A stretch of 64,000 bases of DNA from Nostoc sp. PCC 7524 (GCF_000316645.1 NC_019684.1:1302001-1366000); one strand, 5' to 3'. Shown: positions 8,877-18,315, counted from the stretch's first letter. The notes: generated by a model not told the origin, from the letters alone. Translations and numbers: made by a program.

Positions 8877-9869
8877 TCATTTAGTCTGAAAAATATTTTG
8901 CACCATTTTTTTATCTGTACTGGCAGCAGCTTGATCTAATTCTGCAATTTCGCCAGCGTCTAACTGCCAACCCAAAGCACCGATATTACTTTGAGCCTGT
9001 GTTACTGATTTCGCGCCAGGGATGGGAATGGTGCCTTTACAGATACACCAGTTAATCGCTACTTGGGACATGGTTTTATTTCTAGATTCTGCCACGGCTC
9101 GTAAACACTGTAAAAGCGATCGCACTCCCGGCAATAACTGTCTAAATAATAAACCTCTGATACCTTTGGGAAAGGGGCCTTGCTCAGAATATTTGCCTGT
9201 TAATATCCCTAACGCTAAAGGACTATAAGCAATTAATTGGATACCTAACTCATCACACACTTCCTTTAGCCCTAAATGTGTAACCGGATATGTAGACAAC
9301 AGCGAATATTGCACTTGTAAAGTCTTAATCGGTACTCCCCTAGCCGCAAACTTTTGATGTACACGTTGCAATCTTTTAGTACCGTAATTAGATAGCCCCA
9401 CACCCTTGACTAAACCCTGTTCGTACAAGTCAGCCAAACCATCCAAGAGTCCCTCCTCTTGCCAAGGGGCATAATTGGCAGTTGACCAGTGCATCTGTAC
9501 TAAATCAACATTTCTCCCCAAGCGTTGAGTCGAGGCTTGGCAAGCTTTAATCATTGATTGACGTGTCCACCGCCAAGGATAAGCAGCCAACTTTGTAGCA
9601 ATGCAGATATGCTCTTGGTTTACCCCTTGATACGCCCTAGAAAATCGTCCTAATAATATCTCACTGCGTCCTTGCAAGCGTCCAGTGCCGTAAGAATCAC
9701 CTGTATCAAAGAGAGTGACACCATGACTCACACACAGGTTAAACACAGCTTGCAACTCGTCATCCATGCTTTCGTTATATCCCCAAAGCAATTGGTTTCC
9801 CCAAGCCCAAGTTCCACAACCCATCTGTGGTAGAGTTAATTCCTGATTAGCTGACATACATACCCTCAA
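8877..9869 (-). CDS. Aldo/keto reductase
   Basis: A 330-residue NADPH-dependent oxidoreductase of the AKR superfamily (TIM barrel). The catalytic tetrad is visible: Asp and Tyr in LFDTGDSYGTG, Lys in CIATKL, His in LVQMHW. The nucleotide-binding C-terminal region has the typical IPIPGAKSVTQAQSN stretch. The first ATG gives MRVCMSANQ; the Met at residue 5 (start near 9857) fits related proteins equally well. The physiological substrate is not deducible. It lies 23 bases downstream of the stop-to-start gap with the membrane protein gene at 9893-10630 on the same strand, so the two may be cotranscribed. Confidence 0.9.
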   Translation of the reverse strand: MRVCMSANQELTLPQMGCGTWAWGNQLLWGYNESMDDELQAVFNLCVSHGVTLFDTGDSYGTGRLQGRSEILLGRFSRAYQGVNQEHICIATKLAAYPWRWTRQSMIKACQASTQRLGRNVDLVQMHWSTANYAPWQEEGLLDGLADLYEQGLVKGVGLSNYGTKRLQRVHQKFAARGVPIKTLQVQYSLLSTYPVTHLGLKEVCDELGIQLIAYSPLALGILTGKYSEQGPFPKGIRGLLFRQLLPGVRSLLQCLRAVAESRNKTMSQVAINWCICKGTIPIPGAKSVTQAQSNIGALGWQLDAGEIAELDQAAASTDKKMVQNIFQTK

Positions 9870-9892
9870 CAGCAGTTAATGAACAAAAACCA

Positions 9893-10630
9893 TTAAATAA
9901 CAAGCCAAAGTACCAAACCCCAAAAAGGAATAAATCTCAGCCTACGTTTTTTACTGGTTGGGGGTTCAATATCGCCAATTAACATGGCTTGGAACACAGC
10001 AAATAAAACCAAATCGACACAGAAAGCAATAGTTAGGCGATCGCTCATCAATTGTTGTAAAAAATAATTGGCTCTTTGTGTCAAGTCGCCAAATTCCGGT
10101 CTAGCTAAAAAAGCCCAAATTATGGCAATAATGCTAACTATTAACCCTAACCAGCCAAATCCACGCTTCAGTAAACCCGGATTTCTCTTTTCCTCCGCCT
10201 CAATTGGGGAATTTGTAGCTCTGATAGCCATATAGGGAATCAAAAAAGTATTGGTGAGAAACATTGCTAAACCCCAAATCAACAGTTTGGGTAAATTGCG
10301 TCCCCTAGCATCGGCCAACATCAAGGGTAAAAACATTAACATCCAAGCTTCAGCCAAGTTAAATAGAGACTCCAGCCAAGGATGAGAAACAGGCGCGGGC
10401 ATATTTGCCCAACCCAGAATATTGACAATTGGCAAAATAAAAAAGAAGTTAATCGACTCATGCCAAATTTCTTGGAGTGTTTCGGGTTGGATGTTCCACA
10501 CTGGTTCCCCAGGAAGCAACTGTCCTGGTGGAGATAACAACAGGGCATATACATAAACTGCCGCCAGTATCCACAGTAATTTTGAGGTAAGATTCTGAAA
10601 CTCTGATTTTGGGTGGTTTGACTGTGCCAT
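9893..10630 (-). CDS. Conserved multi-pass membrane protein of unknown function
   Basis: 245 residues with about six hydrophobic segments (starting LLWILAAVYVYALLL, FFFILPIVNILGW, AWMLMFLPLML, LLIWGLAMFLTNTFLIPYMAI, WLGLIVSIIAIIWAFLA, IAFCVDLVLFAVFQAML, and a last at the C-terminus). Short charged loops such as DARGRNLPK lie between them. I recognise no enzymatic motif. The pattern resembles conserved cyanobacterial/plastid membrane proteins without assigned function. It precedes the aldo/keto reductase on the same strand. Confidence 0.8.
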   Translation of the reverse strand: MAQSNHPKSEFQNLTSKLLWILAAVYVYALLLSPPGQLLPGEPVWNIQPETLQEIWHESINFFFILPIVNILGWANMPAPVSHPWLESLFNLAEAWMLMFLPLMLADARGRNLPKLLIWGLAMFLTNTFLIPYMAIRATNSPIEAEEKRNPGLLKRGFGWLGLIVSIIAIIWAFLARPEFGDLTQRANYFLQQLMSDRLTIAFCVDLVLFAVFQAMLIGDIEPPTSKKRRLRFIPFWGLVLWLVI

Positions 10631-10731
10631 TGTGTCTACTTATATGCCCTAGGAAATATTAACTATCACAACCTCTATCTTAAAATTATTGAAGCCAAGG
10701 TCATGTAATCAAAACAGTCCCAGAATTACTT

Positions 10732-12219
10732 ATGACTACTGATATCAACTTGCCAGGGAATATATTCAACAGCCTCAAAGATGAGCAACTGCAAACCGAA
10801 GCAGAAATATTCTCATGGACAAAGCAGTGGTATCCAGTAGCGGTTGTCGAATTTCTTGATCCTGCTCGCCCTCACGGGATGCAATTATTAGGCCAAGATA
10901 TTGTTTTATGGCGCGATGGTACTGGTAAGTGGCGATGCTTTGAAGATTTTTGTCCCCATCGTCTAGCCCCACTTTCAGAAGGACGAGTAGAATCAGACGG
11001 TACACTTTTATGTGCTTACCATGCTTGGCGGTTTGATGCACAGGGTAAATGCGTCAGCATTCCCCAGTCTCAAGATGAGCAAACAGCAGCCCACCACTGC
11101 GAAAACCCCAAATCCTGTGCTGTGGTTTATCCTACCCAAGAATGTCAGGGGTTATTGTGGGTATGGGCTGAATCAGGTGAACAAGCCCAGATAGAAAGTC
11201 AACTGCGGACACCACGCCTGATTGCAGAATTAGAGGATAGCTCAGGCAAAGTAGAGAAATCGCCTTGGAATTTCCGCGATTTGCCTTATGGATGGGATTA
11301 TTTTATGGAAAATGTTGCCGATCCTGCTCATGTACCTGTTTCCCATCATGGCATCGTAGGCGATCGCTACAAGGATGCCAAGTATTATGACATGATTCCA
11401 GTCCGCAAAATGTCTACCGAGGAAGGCTTTGCTTTTGCACTCCAACCCACCACAGGCAATATTGAACAAGCCGTTCACGACTTCCAACCACCTTGTTACA
11501 TGAGAATTGCCACCACCACTAAAGATGGCGGACAATTAATTTTGGCTTTGTATGCTACTCCTACCCGCCCCGGATGGTGTCGTCATATTGGTTGTCAGGT
11601 ATTTGTCAAAAATTCCCAAGGCAAGAAACCTCAAGGTTTATCATTCTTTGGGCTACCCCTACCAACTTGGTTAATTCATGTCTTAGCATCCTTATTTCTG
11701 CACCAAGATATGGTTTTTCTGCATTACCAAGAAAAAACAATTGCCCAGAGAAGAAAGGGTAAATGGCTGGATGCTGTCTTTACACCCAATCCCCAAGACA
11801 AGATGGTGATTACATTACGCCAATGGCTAGAGAAACGTGCTGGCGGTGGTATACCTTGGGCAGAAGGCTATAGTCATGATTTACCGACAGCAGAAACAGA
11901 CAAGCAAAAGCTATTTGATGTTTGGACAACCCATACTCAACACTGCACCGTTTGCCAAAAGGCACTGAAAAACATCAAGCGTCTGAGTGTGTCAGCCTAT
12001 GTAGTAGCGGTTGTGTGTTTGTTCCTAGCAATCATGTTGGATGCAAGGGTGGTAGCAATGCAAGCCGCGTTAGGAAAATCTATGTTTGCAATATTTCCCC
12101 CCATAGGATTTTGGTTAACCCTTGGTAGTGGTATCTTGTTGGCGATCATTGGATATCAGCTCAAAAGATTGAGCCGATTGTTCTACGTTTACGAGTTTGA
12201 ACACGCTCGTAATGATTAG
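10732..12219 (+). CDS. Pheophorbide a oxygenase-like Rieske non-haem iron oxygenase
   Basis: A 495-residue protein with an N-terminal Rieske [2Fe-2S] domain (Cys74-Pro-His76 and Cys94-x-x-His97) and a mononuclear iron motif in NVADPAHVPVSHHG (about residue 195). A C-terminal CxxC (HTQHCTVCQKAL) is followed by two membrane helices. That CxxC plus two helices is characteristic of the PaO/Tic55/CAO-related plant and cyanobacterial oxygenases. Electrons would come from ferredoxin at the thylakoid or inner membrane. Related proteins oxidise chlorophyll-derived macrocycles or Tic complex targets; the substrate here is unknown. It is transcribed divergently from the preceding membrane protein gene. 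Confidence 0.85.
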   Translation: MTTDINLPGNIFNSLKDEQLQTEAEIFSWTKQWYPVAVVEFLDPARPHGMQLLGQDIVLWRDGTGKWRCFEDFCPHRLAPLSEGRVESDGTLLCAYHAWRFDAQGKCVSIPQSQDEQTAAHHCENPKSCAVVYPTQECQGLLWVWAESGEQAQIESQLRTPRLIAELEDSSGKVEKSPWNFRDLPYGWDYFMENVADPAHVPVSHHGIVGDRYKDAKYYDMIPVRKMSTEEGFAFALQPTTGNIEQAVHDFQPPCYMRIATTTKDGGQLILALYATPTRPGWCRHIGCQVFVKNSQGKKPQGLSFFGLPLPTWLIHVLASLFLHQDMVFLHYQEKTIAQRRKGKWLDAVFTPNPQDKMVITLRQWLEKRAGGGIPWAEGYSHDLPTAETDKQKLFDVWTTHTQHCTVCQKALKNIKRLSVSAYVVAVVCLFLAIMLDARVVAMQAALGKSMFAIFPPIGFWLTLGSGILLAIIGYQLKRLSRLFYVYEFEHARND

Positions 12220-12410
12220 ATTGGGGACTGGGGACTAGGATTTTTCTCCTCTACACCCATACACCCATACACCCCTGGCTCTAAATGTATTAAAAATCTC
12301 GTCAATCTACCGTAATTTTGCGTTATTCCTCACAAGTTCCTCAAGTTTTCTGTTTATAACTGCTGTGATGGTGTTTGATTCACCTTGTTGATGCTTGATG
12401 GAGAATAACC

Positions 12411-13097
12411 ATGATTCGCTTGCTGGTTGGTATTTTAGTTTTTGTCATCAATACAATTTATCGCGATCGCCCTTATCCTCGCTTTTATGTTTTAGAAACT
12501 GTAGCACGAGTACCTTATTTTTCTTATCTTTCCGTGCTGCACCTCTACGAAACTCTAGGTTTATGGCGGAAGGCTGACTGGCTCAAAGTTCACTTTGCTG
12601 AGTCGTGGAATGAATTGCATCACCTGCTGATTATGGAAAATTTGGGGGGTGCTGGGTTTTGGGGCGATCGCTTCTTAGCGAAAACCACTGCTTTAATTTA
12701 TTACTGGATTATTACGGCGTTGTATATCATCAATCCCGGTGCAGCATACAACTTTATGGAATTGGTGGAAAATCACGCCTACAATAGCTATGACAAATTT
12801 CTGACATCCCACGAGGCGGAGTTAAAAGCCCAACCAGCACCAGAGGTAGCTACTCTCTACTATCGTGATGGTGACTTATATATGTTTGATGAATTTCAAA
12901 CAGCGCACAATCCCACCGAACGCCGTCCACAAATTGAGAATCTCTATGATGTGTTTGTCGCCATCCGCGATGATGAGATGGAACACGTTAAGACTATGGT
13001 GGCTTGTCAACAACCTCATGCCCAACTTTCCTTAAGGAGTCCTCACACTCTCCCAGAGGAAAAAGTTATCAGTGGTGAGGCTGTAACTGCTCAGTAA
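12411..13097 (+). CDS. Plastoquinol terminal oxidase (alternative oxidase family, PTOX)
   Basis: A 228-residue di-iron oxidase. The carboxylate/histidine iron ligands are seen in LETVARVPYF, ESWNELHHLLIMENLGG (E-x-x-H), ELVENHAYNSY and DDEMEHVKTM (E-x-x-H). The short, soluble or monotopic form matches the plastid/cyanobacterial PTOX (IMMUTANS) branch rather than mitochondrial AOX. It oxidises plastoquinol with O2 to water and serves as an electron safety valve, or possibly lowers O2 locally. The ATG at 12411 has a GGAG ribosome-binding site (TGATGGAGAATAACC). It follows the Rieske oxygenase gene on the same strand after 190 bases and ends at its own hairpin terminator. Confidence 0.9.
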   Translation: MIRLLVGILVFVINTIYRDRPYPRFYVLETVARVPYFSYLSVLHLYETLGLWRKADWLKVHFAESWNELHHLLIMENLGGAGFWGDRFLAKTTALIYYWIITALYIINPGAAYNFMELVENHAYNSYDKFLTSHEAELKAQPAPEVATLYYRDGDLYMFDEFQTAHNPTERRPQIENLYDVFVAIRDDEMEHVKTMVACQQPHAQLSLRSPHTLPEEKVISGEAVTAQ

Positions 13098-13511
13098 TCC
13101 TAATTAAATAACATATATCTAAAACACAGAAACATGAATATTTGTTTCTGTGTTTTGTCTTTTTGTGGCTGTGGTGAATTTCTGTCCCCATTTAGCCGAA
13201 AATTAATTATGTTAGGCGATCGCTTAATCATTCGCTCTGAAATTCTCCCTTTTAAATAAAACGTTTTTAATAGCACATCTAACTTAAGTATTATTTAGGT
13301 TGCTAATTATGACCACATCATGTGTAAAGTCAACAAACTATAGCTATTGCTGATAAAAGTCCATTAGGCACTAATTCAGTTTTTCTGCGTCAACTATACT
13401 TACTGTGCTAGGTATGCTTCAGTTGATCTGATGCGTAAATTCAATCTGCCGTGTTGAAAAATAACTACCAGTCAACCAATCCTCTAGTAAGCATGAAAGT
13501 GTGTAGACTTT
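13098..13511. other. Spacer without a gene
   Basis: Apart from the PTOX terminator at 13121-13156 it is AT-rich, with one GCGATCGC octamer near 13217. No coding frame or RNA recognised. It must contain the promoter of the GHL10-like gene at 13512, but I cannot pick one with confidence. Confidence 0.5.
13121..13156 (+). terminator. Terminator downstream of the PTOX gene
   Basis: AAAACACAGAAACA (13121-13134) and its perfect complement TGTTTCTGTGTTTT (13143-13156) form a 14-bp stem, followed by GTCTTTTTG. It sits 24 bases after the PTOX stop. Both ends are A/T-rich, so it could stop transcription in both directions. Confidence 0.75.
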
Positions 13512-14783
13512 ATGGCAAGTAATTTCCATCACCAAATGAGGCAATGGTGCGTGTGGGTAGCTAAAGCATCATTTAAACTTGTAACATTTGGTTTCGTTCC
13601 CCACACTTGGCAGGGAAACCGCCTCTCCAGACGAGTCTTCCCTATTCTCGTTTTGCTCTCTTTTGTCACGATACTGTTGGTAGATAACTTTACCCCAGTA
13701 GTTGCTCAACTACCCCGTCAGGAAATTCGTGGGGTTTGGATGACTAACAATGATTTCAACATCCTCAAGGATCGGAGGAAAGTTCAGGATGCAATGAATA
13801 AACTACGACAGATGAACTTCAATACTGTCTACCCTGTCGTTTGGAATTCTGGCTATGCCATGTATCCTAGTCCTGTTGCCCAACGCGCAGGTATCCAACC
13901 CTTTGTATTTCGCGGCTCAGATGGACACGATATTTTAGCGGATATCATTAACCAAGCCCATCGTCGGGGTTTGTTGGCTATTCCCTGGTTTGAATTTGGG
14001 TTTATGGCTCCCCCAACCTCGGAACTAGCTCTGAATCATCCAGAGTGGTTGACACAAAAGCGGGATGGTGGGCAAACCTCAATTAGTGCGGCTGGTGAGG
14101 TGGTTTGGCTCAATCCCTTTCACCCCCAAGTACAGCAGTTTATTTCTAACCTCGTGCTAGAAGTTGTCAGCAACTACAATGTCGATGGCATTCAGTTTGA
14201 TGATCACATGAGTTTGCCCCATGAATTTGGTTATGATCGCTATACGGTTGCTCTCTATAGACAAGAAACCAAGAACAATCCCCCAGCTAATCCTCAAGAT
14301 CCCGATTGGGTGAGCTGGCGAGCCAATAAGATTACAGCATTTATCAGACAGCTAAACCAAGCAGTCAAAGCTAGAAAACCTCAAGCAATTTTCTCTGTTG
14401 CTCCTAATTACTACGATTTCGCTTACAAGTTACAACTGCAAGATTGGTTGAGTTGGTTACGTCAAAATCTTGTGGATGAGCTAATTGTGCAAATTTACCG
14501 TCCTGATCTCCAAAGTTTCATCAGCAATATTTCCCGCTCAGAAATTCAACAAGCCCAACAAGTTATCCCCACTGCAATTGGGGTGATGACAGGATTGAGA
14601 ACTCAACCCGTCTCCACACAGCAAATTAAGTCTCAGGTGCGGGCAGCTCAACAACGCGGATTAGGGGTAGCCTTCTTCTACTACGGTAGTATGTGGAATT
14701 ATTCTTCAGAATCCTCTAATGAGCGTCAGGCTGGATTTCAAGCTTTGTTCCCCTATCCTGCTTTGCGTGCTAGGGTGGACTGA
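13512..14783 (+). CDS. GHL10-type glycoside-hydrolase-like protein, membrane-anchored/exported
   Basis: A 423-residue protein. A hydrophobic segment at about residues 45-60 (FPILVLLSFVTILLV) suggests a signal anchor or late signal peptide. The mature part begins with the family signature QEIRGVWMTNNDFN, followed by NFNTVYPVVWNSGYAMYPS. A TIM-barrel-like arrangement continues with DGIQFDDHMSLP (an Asp-rich active-site strand) and FSVAPNYYDFAYKLQLQDW. This is the glycosyl hydrolase-like 10 (YngK/DUF187) family, acting outside the cytoplasm on an unknown polysaccharide. A heterocyst envelope or peptidoglycan target is a guess. Confidence 0.85.
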   Translation: MASNFHHQMRQWCVWVAKASFKLVTFGFVPHTWQGNRLSRRVFPILVLLSFVTILLVDNFTPVVAQLPRQEIRGVWMTNNDFNILKDRRKVQDAMNKLRQMNFNTVYPVVWNSGYAMYPSPVAQRAGIQPFVFRGSDGHDILADIINQAHRRGLLAIPWFEFGFMAPPTSELALNHPEWLTQKRDGGQTSISAAGEVVWLNPFHPQVQQFISNLVLEVVSNYNVDGIQFDDHMSLPHEFGYDRYTVALYRQETKNNPPANPQDPDWVSWRANKITAFIRQLNQAVKARKPQAIFSVAPNYYDFAYKLQLQDWLSWLRQNLVDELIVQIYRPDLQSFISNISRSEIQQAQQVIPTAIGVMTGLRTQPVSTQQIKSQVRAAQQRGLGVAFFYYGSMWNYSSESSNERQAGFQALFPYPALRARVD

Positions 14784-15191
14784 AGAAGAATTCAGAAGTC
14801 AGAAATTGTAATTAAGTATAGTGGTGTGGCTGATTTTGTGCATCCACCAACATCTGTATTATCAGCGTGTATTGGTGTTTAATTGCATCTAAAATTAAGC
14901 CAGTAGCGACAGCGTAACGCACCCCCCAAAGCTTTCGGTGCGTTACGGCTTACGCCTAACACACCCTACATATACTACATATATAGGAACCGGATTCCCA
15001 TATACTACATCAACACATACAGCAGATTCGATGTTTATGAGGTACAGCAAATAATTGAAAAGTAATGAGTGATAAGTAAATTTTTTACTCATTACTCATT
15101 ACTCATTACTCATTACTCATTACTCATTACTCATTACTCATTACTTAATACTCATGGTGTACCTGACTTACTTCAAAGGTGCTGTATGATC
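14784..15191. other. Spacer with inverted repeat and heptamer tandem repeat
   Basis: No gene. It contains the inverted repeat GTAACGCACC...GGTGCGTTAC (about 14912-14946), an AT-rich stretch with repeated ATATACTACAT, and eight tandem ACTCATT heptamers at 15087-15142. Confidence 0.6.
15087..15142. repeat. Short tandem repeat, eight exact copies of ACTCATT
   Basis: Fifty-six bases are exactly eight ACTCATT units, with a degenerate unit after them (ACTTAAT). Heptameric short tandemly repeated repetitive (STRR) sequences are typical of Nostocales spacers. Confidence 0.95.
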
Positions 15192-16004
15192 TCAAGCGTT
15201 GAGCAACTTTTTCATATATGAAACTTGCTTTTGAACTGGTTTTGACCTGTAAATTGGTAATACCCAATGCCCCATCATACTCATCAATATATACCGCAAT
15301 GATCTGTTGGAGCGAATGACGGGGGACTCAATTGTTGTGGGAGGAGCGCAGTAAACTCGTATACCCAACTTCAAGTAATCTTTCTCATGCCAATAGGAAC
15401 GACGCTTTTGATCTAAGGTATTGTTACGAATATCATAACGATGCAGGTGTCTCAGTTGAATAGTTAAGCAAGGATTGACAACCAATAAACCTGCCTCGAC
15501 TGCTCTTTGAGCTATGATCGCATCACAACCGAGAATGCCTAAGTGATACTCAGCTGGAAATTGACGGATAGGTGTACGGAAAATCCAACAGTCATGAGAA
15601 CCTTCAGCCGCTTGGCGGTGTAGTACCCATGTCCCATCTTTTTGCTCATCGTAGCGTGAAATAGTCCAAAACTGGTGTTTATCTATCTCATGGACACGTT
15701 CTAAATTACTGTCTTGATCAAAATAAATATCACCATTACAAATCACTGCTACTTGATGATCGCCACACTGATTAGCCAATGCAAACAAGTCGGAAAAGAA
15801 TGGTCTGTGATCAATAGTAATTATCTCTAGTTTTTCGTGTTTAATATCTTGAAGAAAGCCATAATCACGATCATCTTTAGTTTCTAGTAGTATCTTGACT
15901 CCATCAATTGCTGGATGGGCTAAGTTAGCGTTAAGACAGGCTATATACTCAGTAGCTCGTCGCGGATCACATGAGGTATGCAAAGTTGTAAAAAGAATTG
16001 CCAT
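15192..16004 (-). CDS. Probable GT-A-fold glycosyltransferase-like protein
   Basis: 270 residues, soluble. It starts MAILFTTLHTSCDPRRATEYIACLNANLAHPAIDG, then LLETKDDRDYGFL and AVICNGDIYFDQDS. The last has the hydrophobic strand and acidic D-x-(Y/F)-x-D arrangement of GT-A enzymes that bind a metal and sugar nucleotide. A later GILGCDAIIAQRAVEAGLLVVNP resembles acceptor-side segments. No membrane helices. The sugar and acceptor are unknown, and no polysaccharide cluster surrounds it. The function call is by motif only. Confidence 0.55.
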   Translation of the reverse strand: MAILFTTLHTSCDPRRATEYIACLNANLAHPAIDGVKILLETKDDRDYGFLQDIKHEKLEIITIDHRPFFSDLFALANQCGDHQVAVICNGDIYFDQDSNLERVHEIDKHQFWTISRYDEQKDGTWVLHRQAAEGSHDCWIFRTPIRQFPAEYHLGILGCDAIIAQRAVEAGLLVVNPCLTIQLRHLHRYDIRNNTLDQKRRSYWHEKDYLKLGIRVYCAPPTTIESPVIRSNRSLRYILMSMMGHWVLPIYRSKPVQKQVSYMKKLLNA

Positions 16005-16409
16005 GATTTAATTCTTAAGTTGGATTAATCAAAAACTGTTGTAGATACTGAACTAGCTATAGTAATCTGCTTTGATTTCTGAATCACTCATACAGATAGG
16101 GAACAGGGAACAGGTGACAGGGAACAGGTAAGAAAGAATAAATGTGTACTGAGTTTTGTATGTGCCAGCGCAGGCTACGCCAACAAAAATCAAATAGGAA
16201 TCCTATATTTTTGATAAATTTTCTTGTATGTCTACTTGTATAATATAAATTAAGATTCGATTTATATTACAGTATTTTTACAAAAAAAATATATTATTTA
16301 AGCTAGGTGATATTGCAGAATATCTCAAAGTTAAGGACAAGCAGAATTTAACTAAACCACTGGAAAGGACAGATGTGAATCTCAGACAAGATAGGGGTAG
16401 TTTCAAGTC
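16005..16409. other. AT-rich spacer with a dispersed repeat
   Basis: Holds GGGAACAGG-type short repeats (16098-16130) and, at about 16143-16203, a repeat (TGTACTGAG...CAGCGCAGGCTACGCC...AAATCAAATAGGA) whose second copy lies at about 24770-24826. The rest is very AT-rich and probably carries the promoter of the pseudouridine synthase gene. No gene seen. Confidence 0.6.
16143..16203. repeat. Dispersed repeat, copy 1
   Basis: Shares TGTACT.AGTTTT.TATG and then AGCGCAGGCTACGCCAACAA, AAATCAAATAGGA with 24770-24826. The pair is nearly identical over about 45 bases and lies in unrelated spacers. Confidence 0.8.
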
Positions 16410-18107
16410 ATGCCTTGTACAAAAGTTTTACATCAGGTAACAGACTTTCTTGACTGTCATGAGACTAACACTAACCAATCTGCTAGCTATTGGTATGAGG
16501 GGCGTTGTCTGCAAAGTGGTAATGTACTCCGGCTACCACGCACCCCTTTAGCAGAAGCGATCGCCTGTGGTTTAATGCAGCAACTAGCCGGCGATGAGCG
16601 TTATTTCCGTGAAGGTAAGATGTATGGTATCTTGCTGGTAGAATTGCCTACGGGTGAACAACAGGTATTGCAAGCTTTTTCTGGTTTACTCAATGGTGAA
16701 AGTGTTGTTGATGGCTGGGTGCCACCGATTCCAGGAAGAGAAAAAGTAGCTTTAGCAGAAGCCCAAACTTTGGCTGAGTTAGAAACCATCAAGCAAGAAC
16801 TAATTACCCTCAAGCAATTACCAGCCAGACAAGAGTATGAAACCTTAGCACAGGAGTTTGCCCAACAGTTGCAAGCAATGAGCGATCGCCATCTGACTTG
16901 TAAACAACAACGACAGCAAAAACGCCAGCAACTTAGTGAAACACTTACAGGTGAAGCCTTAACTTTAGCTTTAGAACAACTGGATGAAGCCAGCCGTCAG
17001 CAGGGAATTGAACGCCGGAGACTCAAACGCCAACGCGATGTCAATTTGGGAACTTTGGAGGAAGCGATCGCCTCGGCAGATACACGCATCCACGAACTTA
17101 AACAAAAGCGAAAAGCCTTATCTCGGCAACTCCAAGCACAGATGCACGCGGCGTACTCCCTCATGAATTTTTTAGGACAATCTTCATCATTACAGCAATT
17201 AATGCCGGATGGTTTGCCCACAGGCACAGGGGACTGTTGCGCCCCGAAGTTACTCCACTACGCCGCCACCCACAAACTGAAGCCTCTAGCAATGGCTGAA
17301 TTTTGGTGGGGGAAATCCCATCAAGATAAAGTCCAGGGAGAATTTTATGGTGCTTGTGCAGAACGCTGTCAACCGTTGATGGGGTTTTTGTTGAGGGGAC
17401 TGGGGATTGGGGACTGGGGACTGGGGACTGGGGATTGGGATAAAACTTCCCTCACTCTCTCCCCTGCCCCCTGCCCCCTGCCTCCTACCCCCTGCCTCTA
17501 CGAAGATGAATGGCTGATTGCTGTCAACAAACCTTCGGGGTTACTTTCTGTTCCTGGGCGTTATCTGGAAACGCAAGACAGTGTGATCAGTCGCTTACGC
17601 CATTTGTTACCTGATGGCGAAAATTTGGCGGCGGTGCATCGCTTAGATCAAGAAACCTCTGGTGTTCTTTTGCTGGCGCGTGATTCCCAAACCTATCGCC
17701 AACTTAGCCAGCAGTTCCAACAGCGACAAGTCTACAAAGTTTATGAAGCCATACTTGCAGGCGTTGTCACCATAGACACAGATTTGATTGAATTACCATT
17801 ATGGGGAGATCCGCAAAATCGCCCTTATCAGCAAGTTGACTGGCAACGTGGTAAACCCAGCGTGACGCGCTTTCGGGTGATGGCAAGGGAAGAAGATTAT
17901 ACCCGTGTTGAGTTTGAACCATTGACAGGACGCACCCATCAATTGCGGGTTCATGCTTTGGTAGGATTGGGAGTAGTGATATTAGGCGATCGCCTGTATG
18001 GTTGCAATACTGGGGCGACTCGCTTACACTTACACGCCAGAGAACTCCGCTTTCAGCATCCACACACACACGCGACTATTCATTTGCAGACTGAAACGCC
18101 GTTTTGA
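16410..18107 (+). CDS. RluA-family RNA pseudouridine synthase with long N-terminal extension
   Basis: 565 residues. The catalytic domain (about 370-565) has KPSGLLSVPG, the active-site motif HRLDQETSG with catalytic Asp413, and GRTHQLRVHALVGLG, which define RluA-type synthases that isomerise uridine in rRNA or tRNA. The first ~330 residues are an extension with a charged coiled-coil segment (about 115-245), as in other large RluA-like proteins. An extra, low-complexity stretch (about residues 328-367, bases 17392-17510) is the in-frame translation of a GGGGAYT/CCCCTGCC intergenic repeat sitting right before the catalytic domain; it reads [14 protein letters not shown] and PAPCPLPPTPC. Target uridine unknown. 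Confidence 0.88.
   Translation: MPCTKVLHQVTDFLDCHETNTNQSASYWYEGRCLQSGNVLRLPRTPLAEAIACGLMQQLAGDERYFREGKMYGILLVELPTGEQQVLQAFSGLLNGESVVDGWVPPIPGREKVALAEAQTLAELETIKQELITLKQLPARQEYETLAQEFAQQLQAMSDRHLTCKQQRQQKRQQLSETLTGEALTLALEQLDEASRQQGIERRRLKRQRDVNLGTLEEAIASADTRIHELKQKRKALSRQLQAQMHAAYSLMNFLGQSSSLQQLMPDGLPTGTGDCCAPKLLHYAATHKLKPLAMAEFWWGKSHQDKVQGEFYGACAERCQPLMGFLLRGLGIGDWGLGTGDWDKTSLTLSPAPCPLPPTPCLYEDEWLIAVNKPSGLLSVPGRYLETQDSVISRLRHLLPDGENLAAVHRLDQETSGVLLLARDSQTYRQLSQQFQQRQVYKVYEAILAGVVTIDTDLIELPLWGDPQNRPYQQVDWQRGKPSVTRFRVMAREEDYTRVEFEPLTGRTHQLRVHALVGLGVVILGDRLYGCNTGATRLHLHARELRFQHPHTHATIHLQTETPF
17392..17510. repeat. Intergenic-type short repeat inserted in-frame in a coding sequence
   Basis: Alternating GGGGACT/GGGGATT heptamers followed by CCCCTGC repeats. 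The same repeat is found in spacers such as 32668-32700, 59160-59250 and 61350-61430. Here it keeps the reading frame open and encodes a Gly/Trp/Asp then Pro/Cys tract in the pseudouridine synthase. Confidence 0.9.
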
Positions 18108-18164
18108 TCATTAGTTTGTAGGGGTTGGGGCATAGCATCAAAAGCTAATTCCTCTGCTGCTATA

Positions 18165-18282
18165 ACAGGGGACAGGGGACAGGTTACAGGTTACAGGTTA
18201 CAGGTTACAGACTCCAAAGCCTCTTCGTGTAACGGTTTTATGATTGCTTGATGTCCTAATCTATATGGCGACTGCTATAGGT
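18165..18282. repeat. Dispersed repeat (copy 1; copy 2 at 38765-38852)
   Basis: Starts with CAGGGGACAGG and four CAGGTTA units, then CAGACTCCAAA, GTAACGGTTT, ATGATTGCTTGATGTCC, TAATCTATATGGC and TGCTATA. Copy 2 has the same blocks in the same order with a shorter 5' tract. Confidence 0.85.
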
Positions 18283-18315
18283 AAAGATCTATCCCAACAC
18301 GATTAGCTAGATAGA

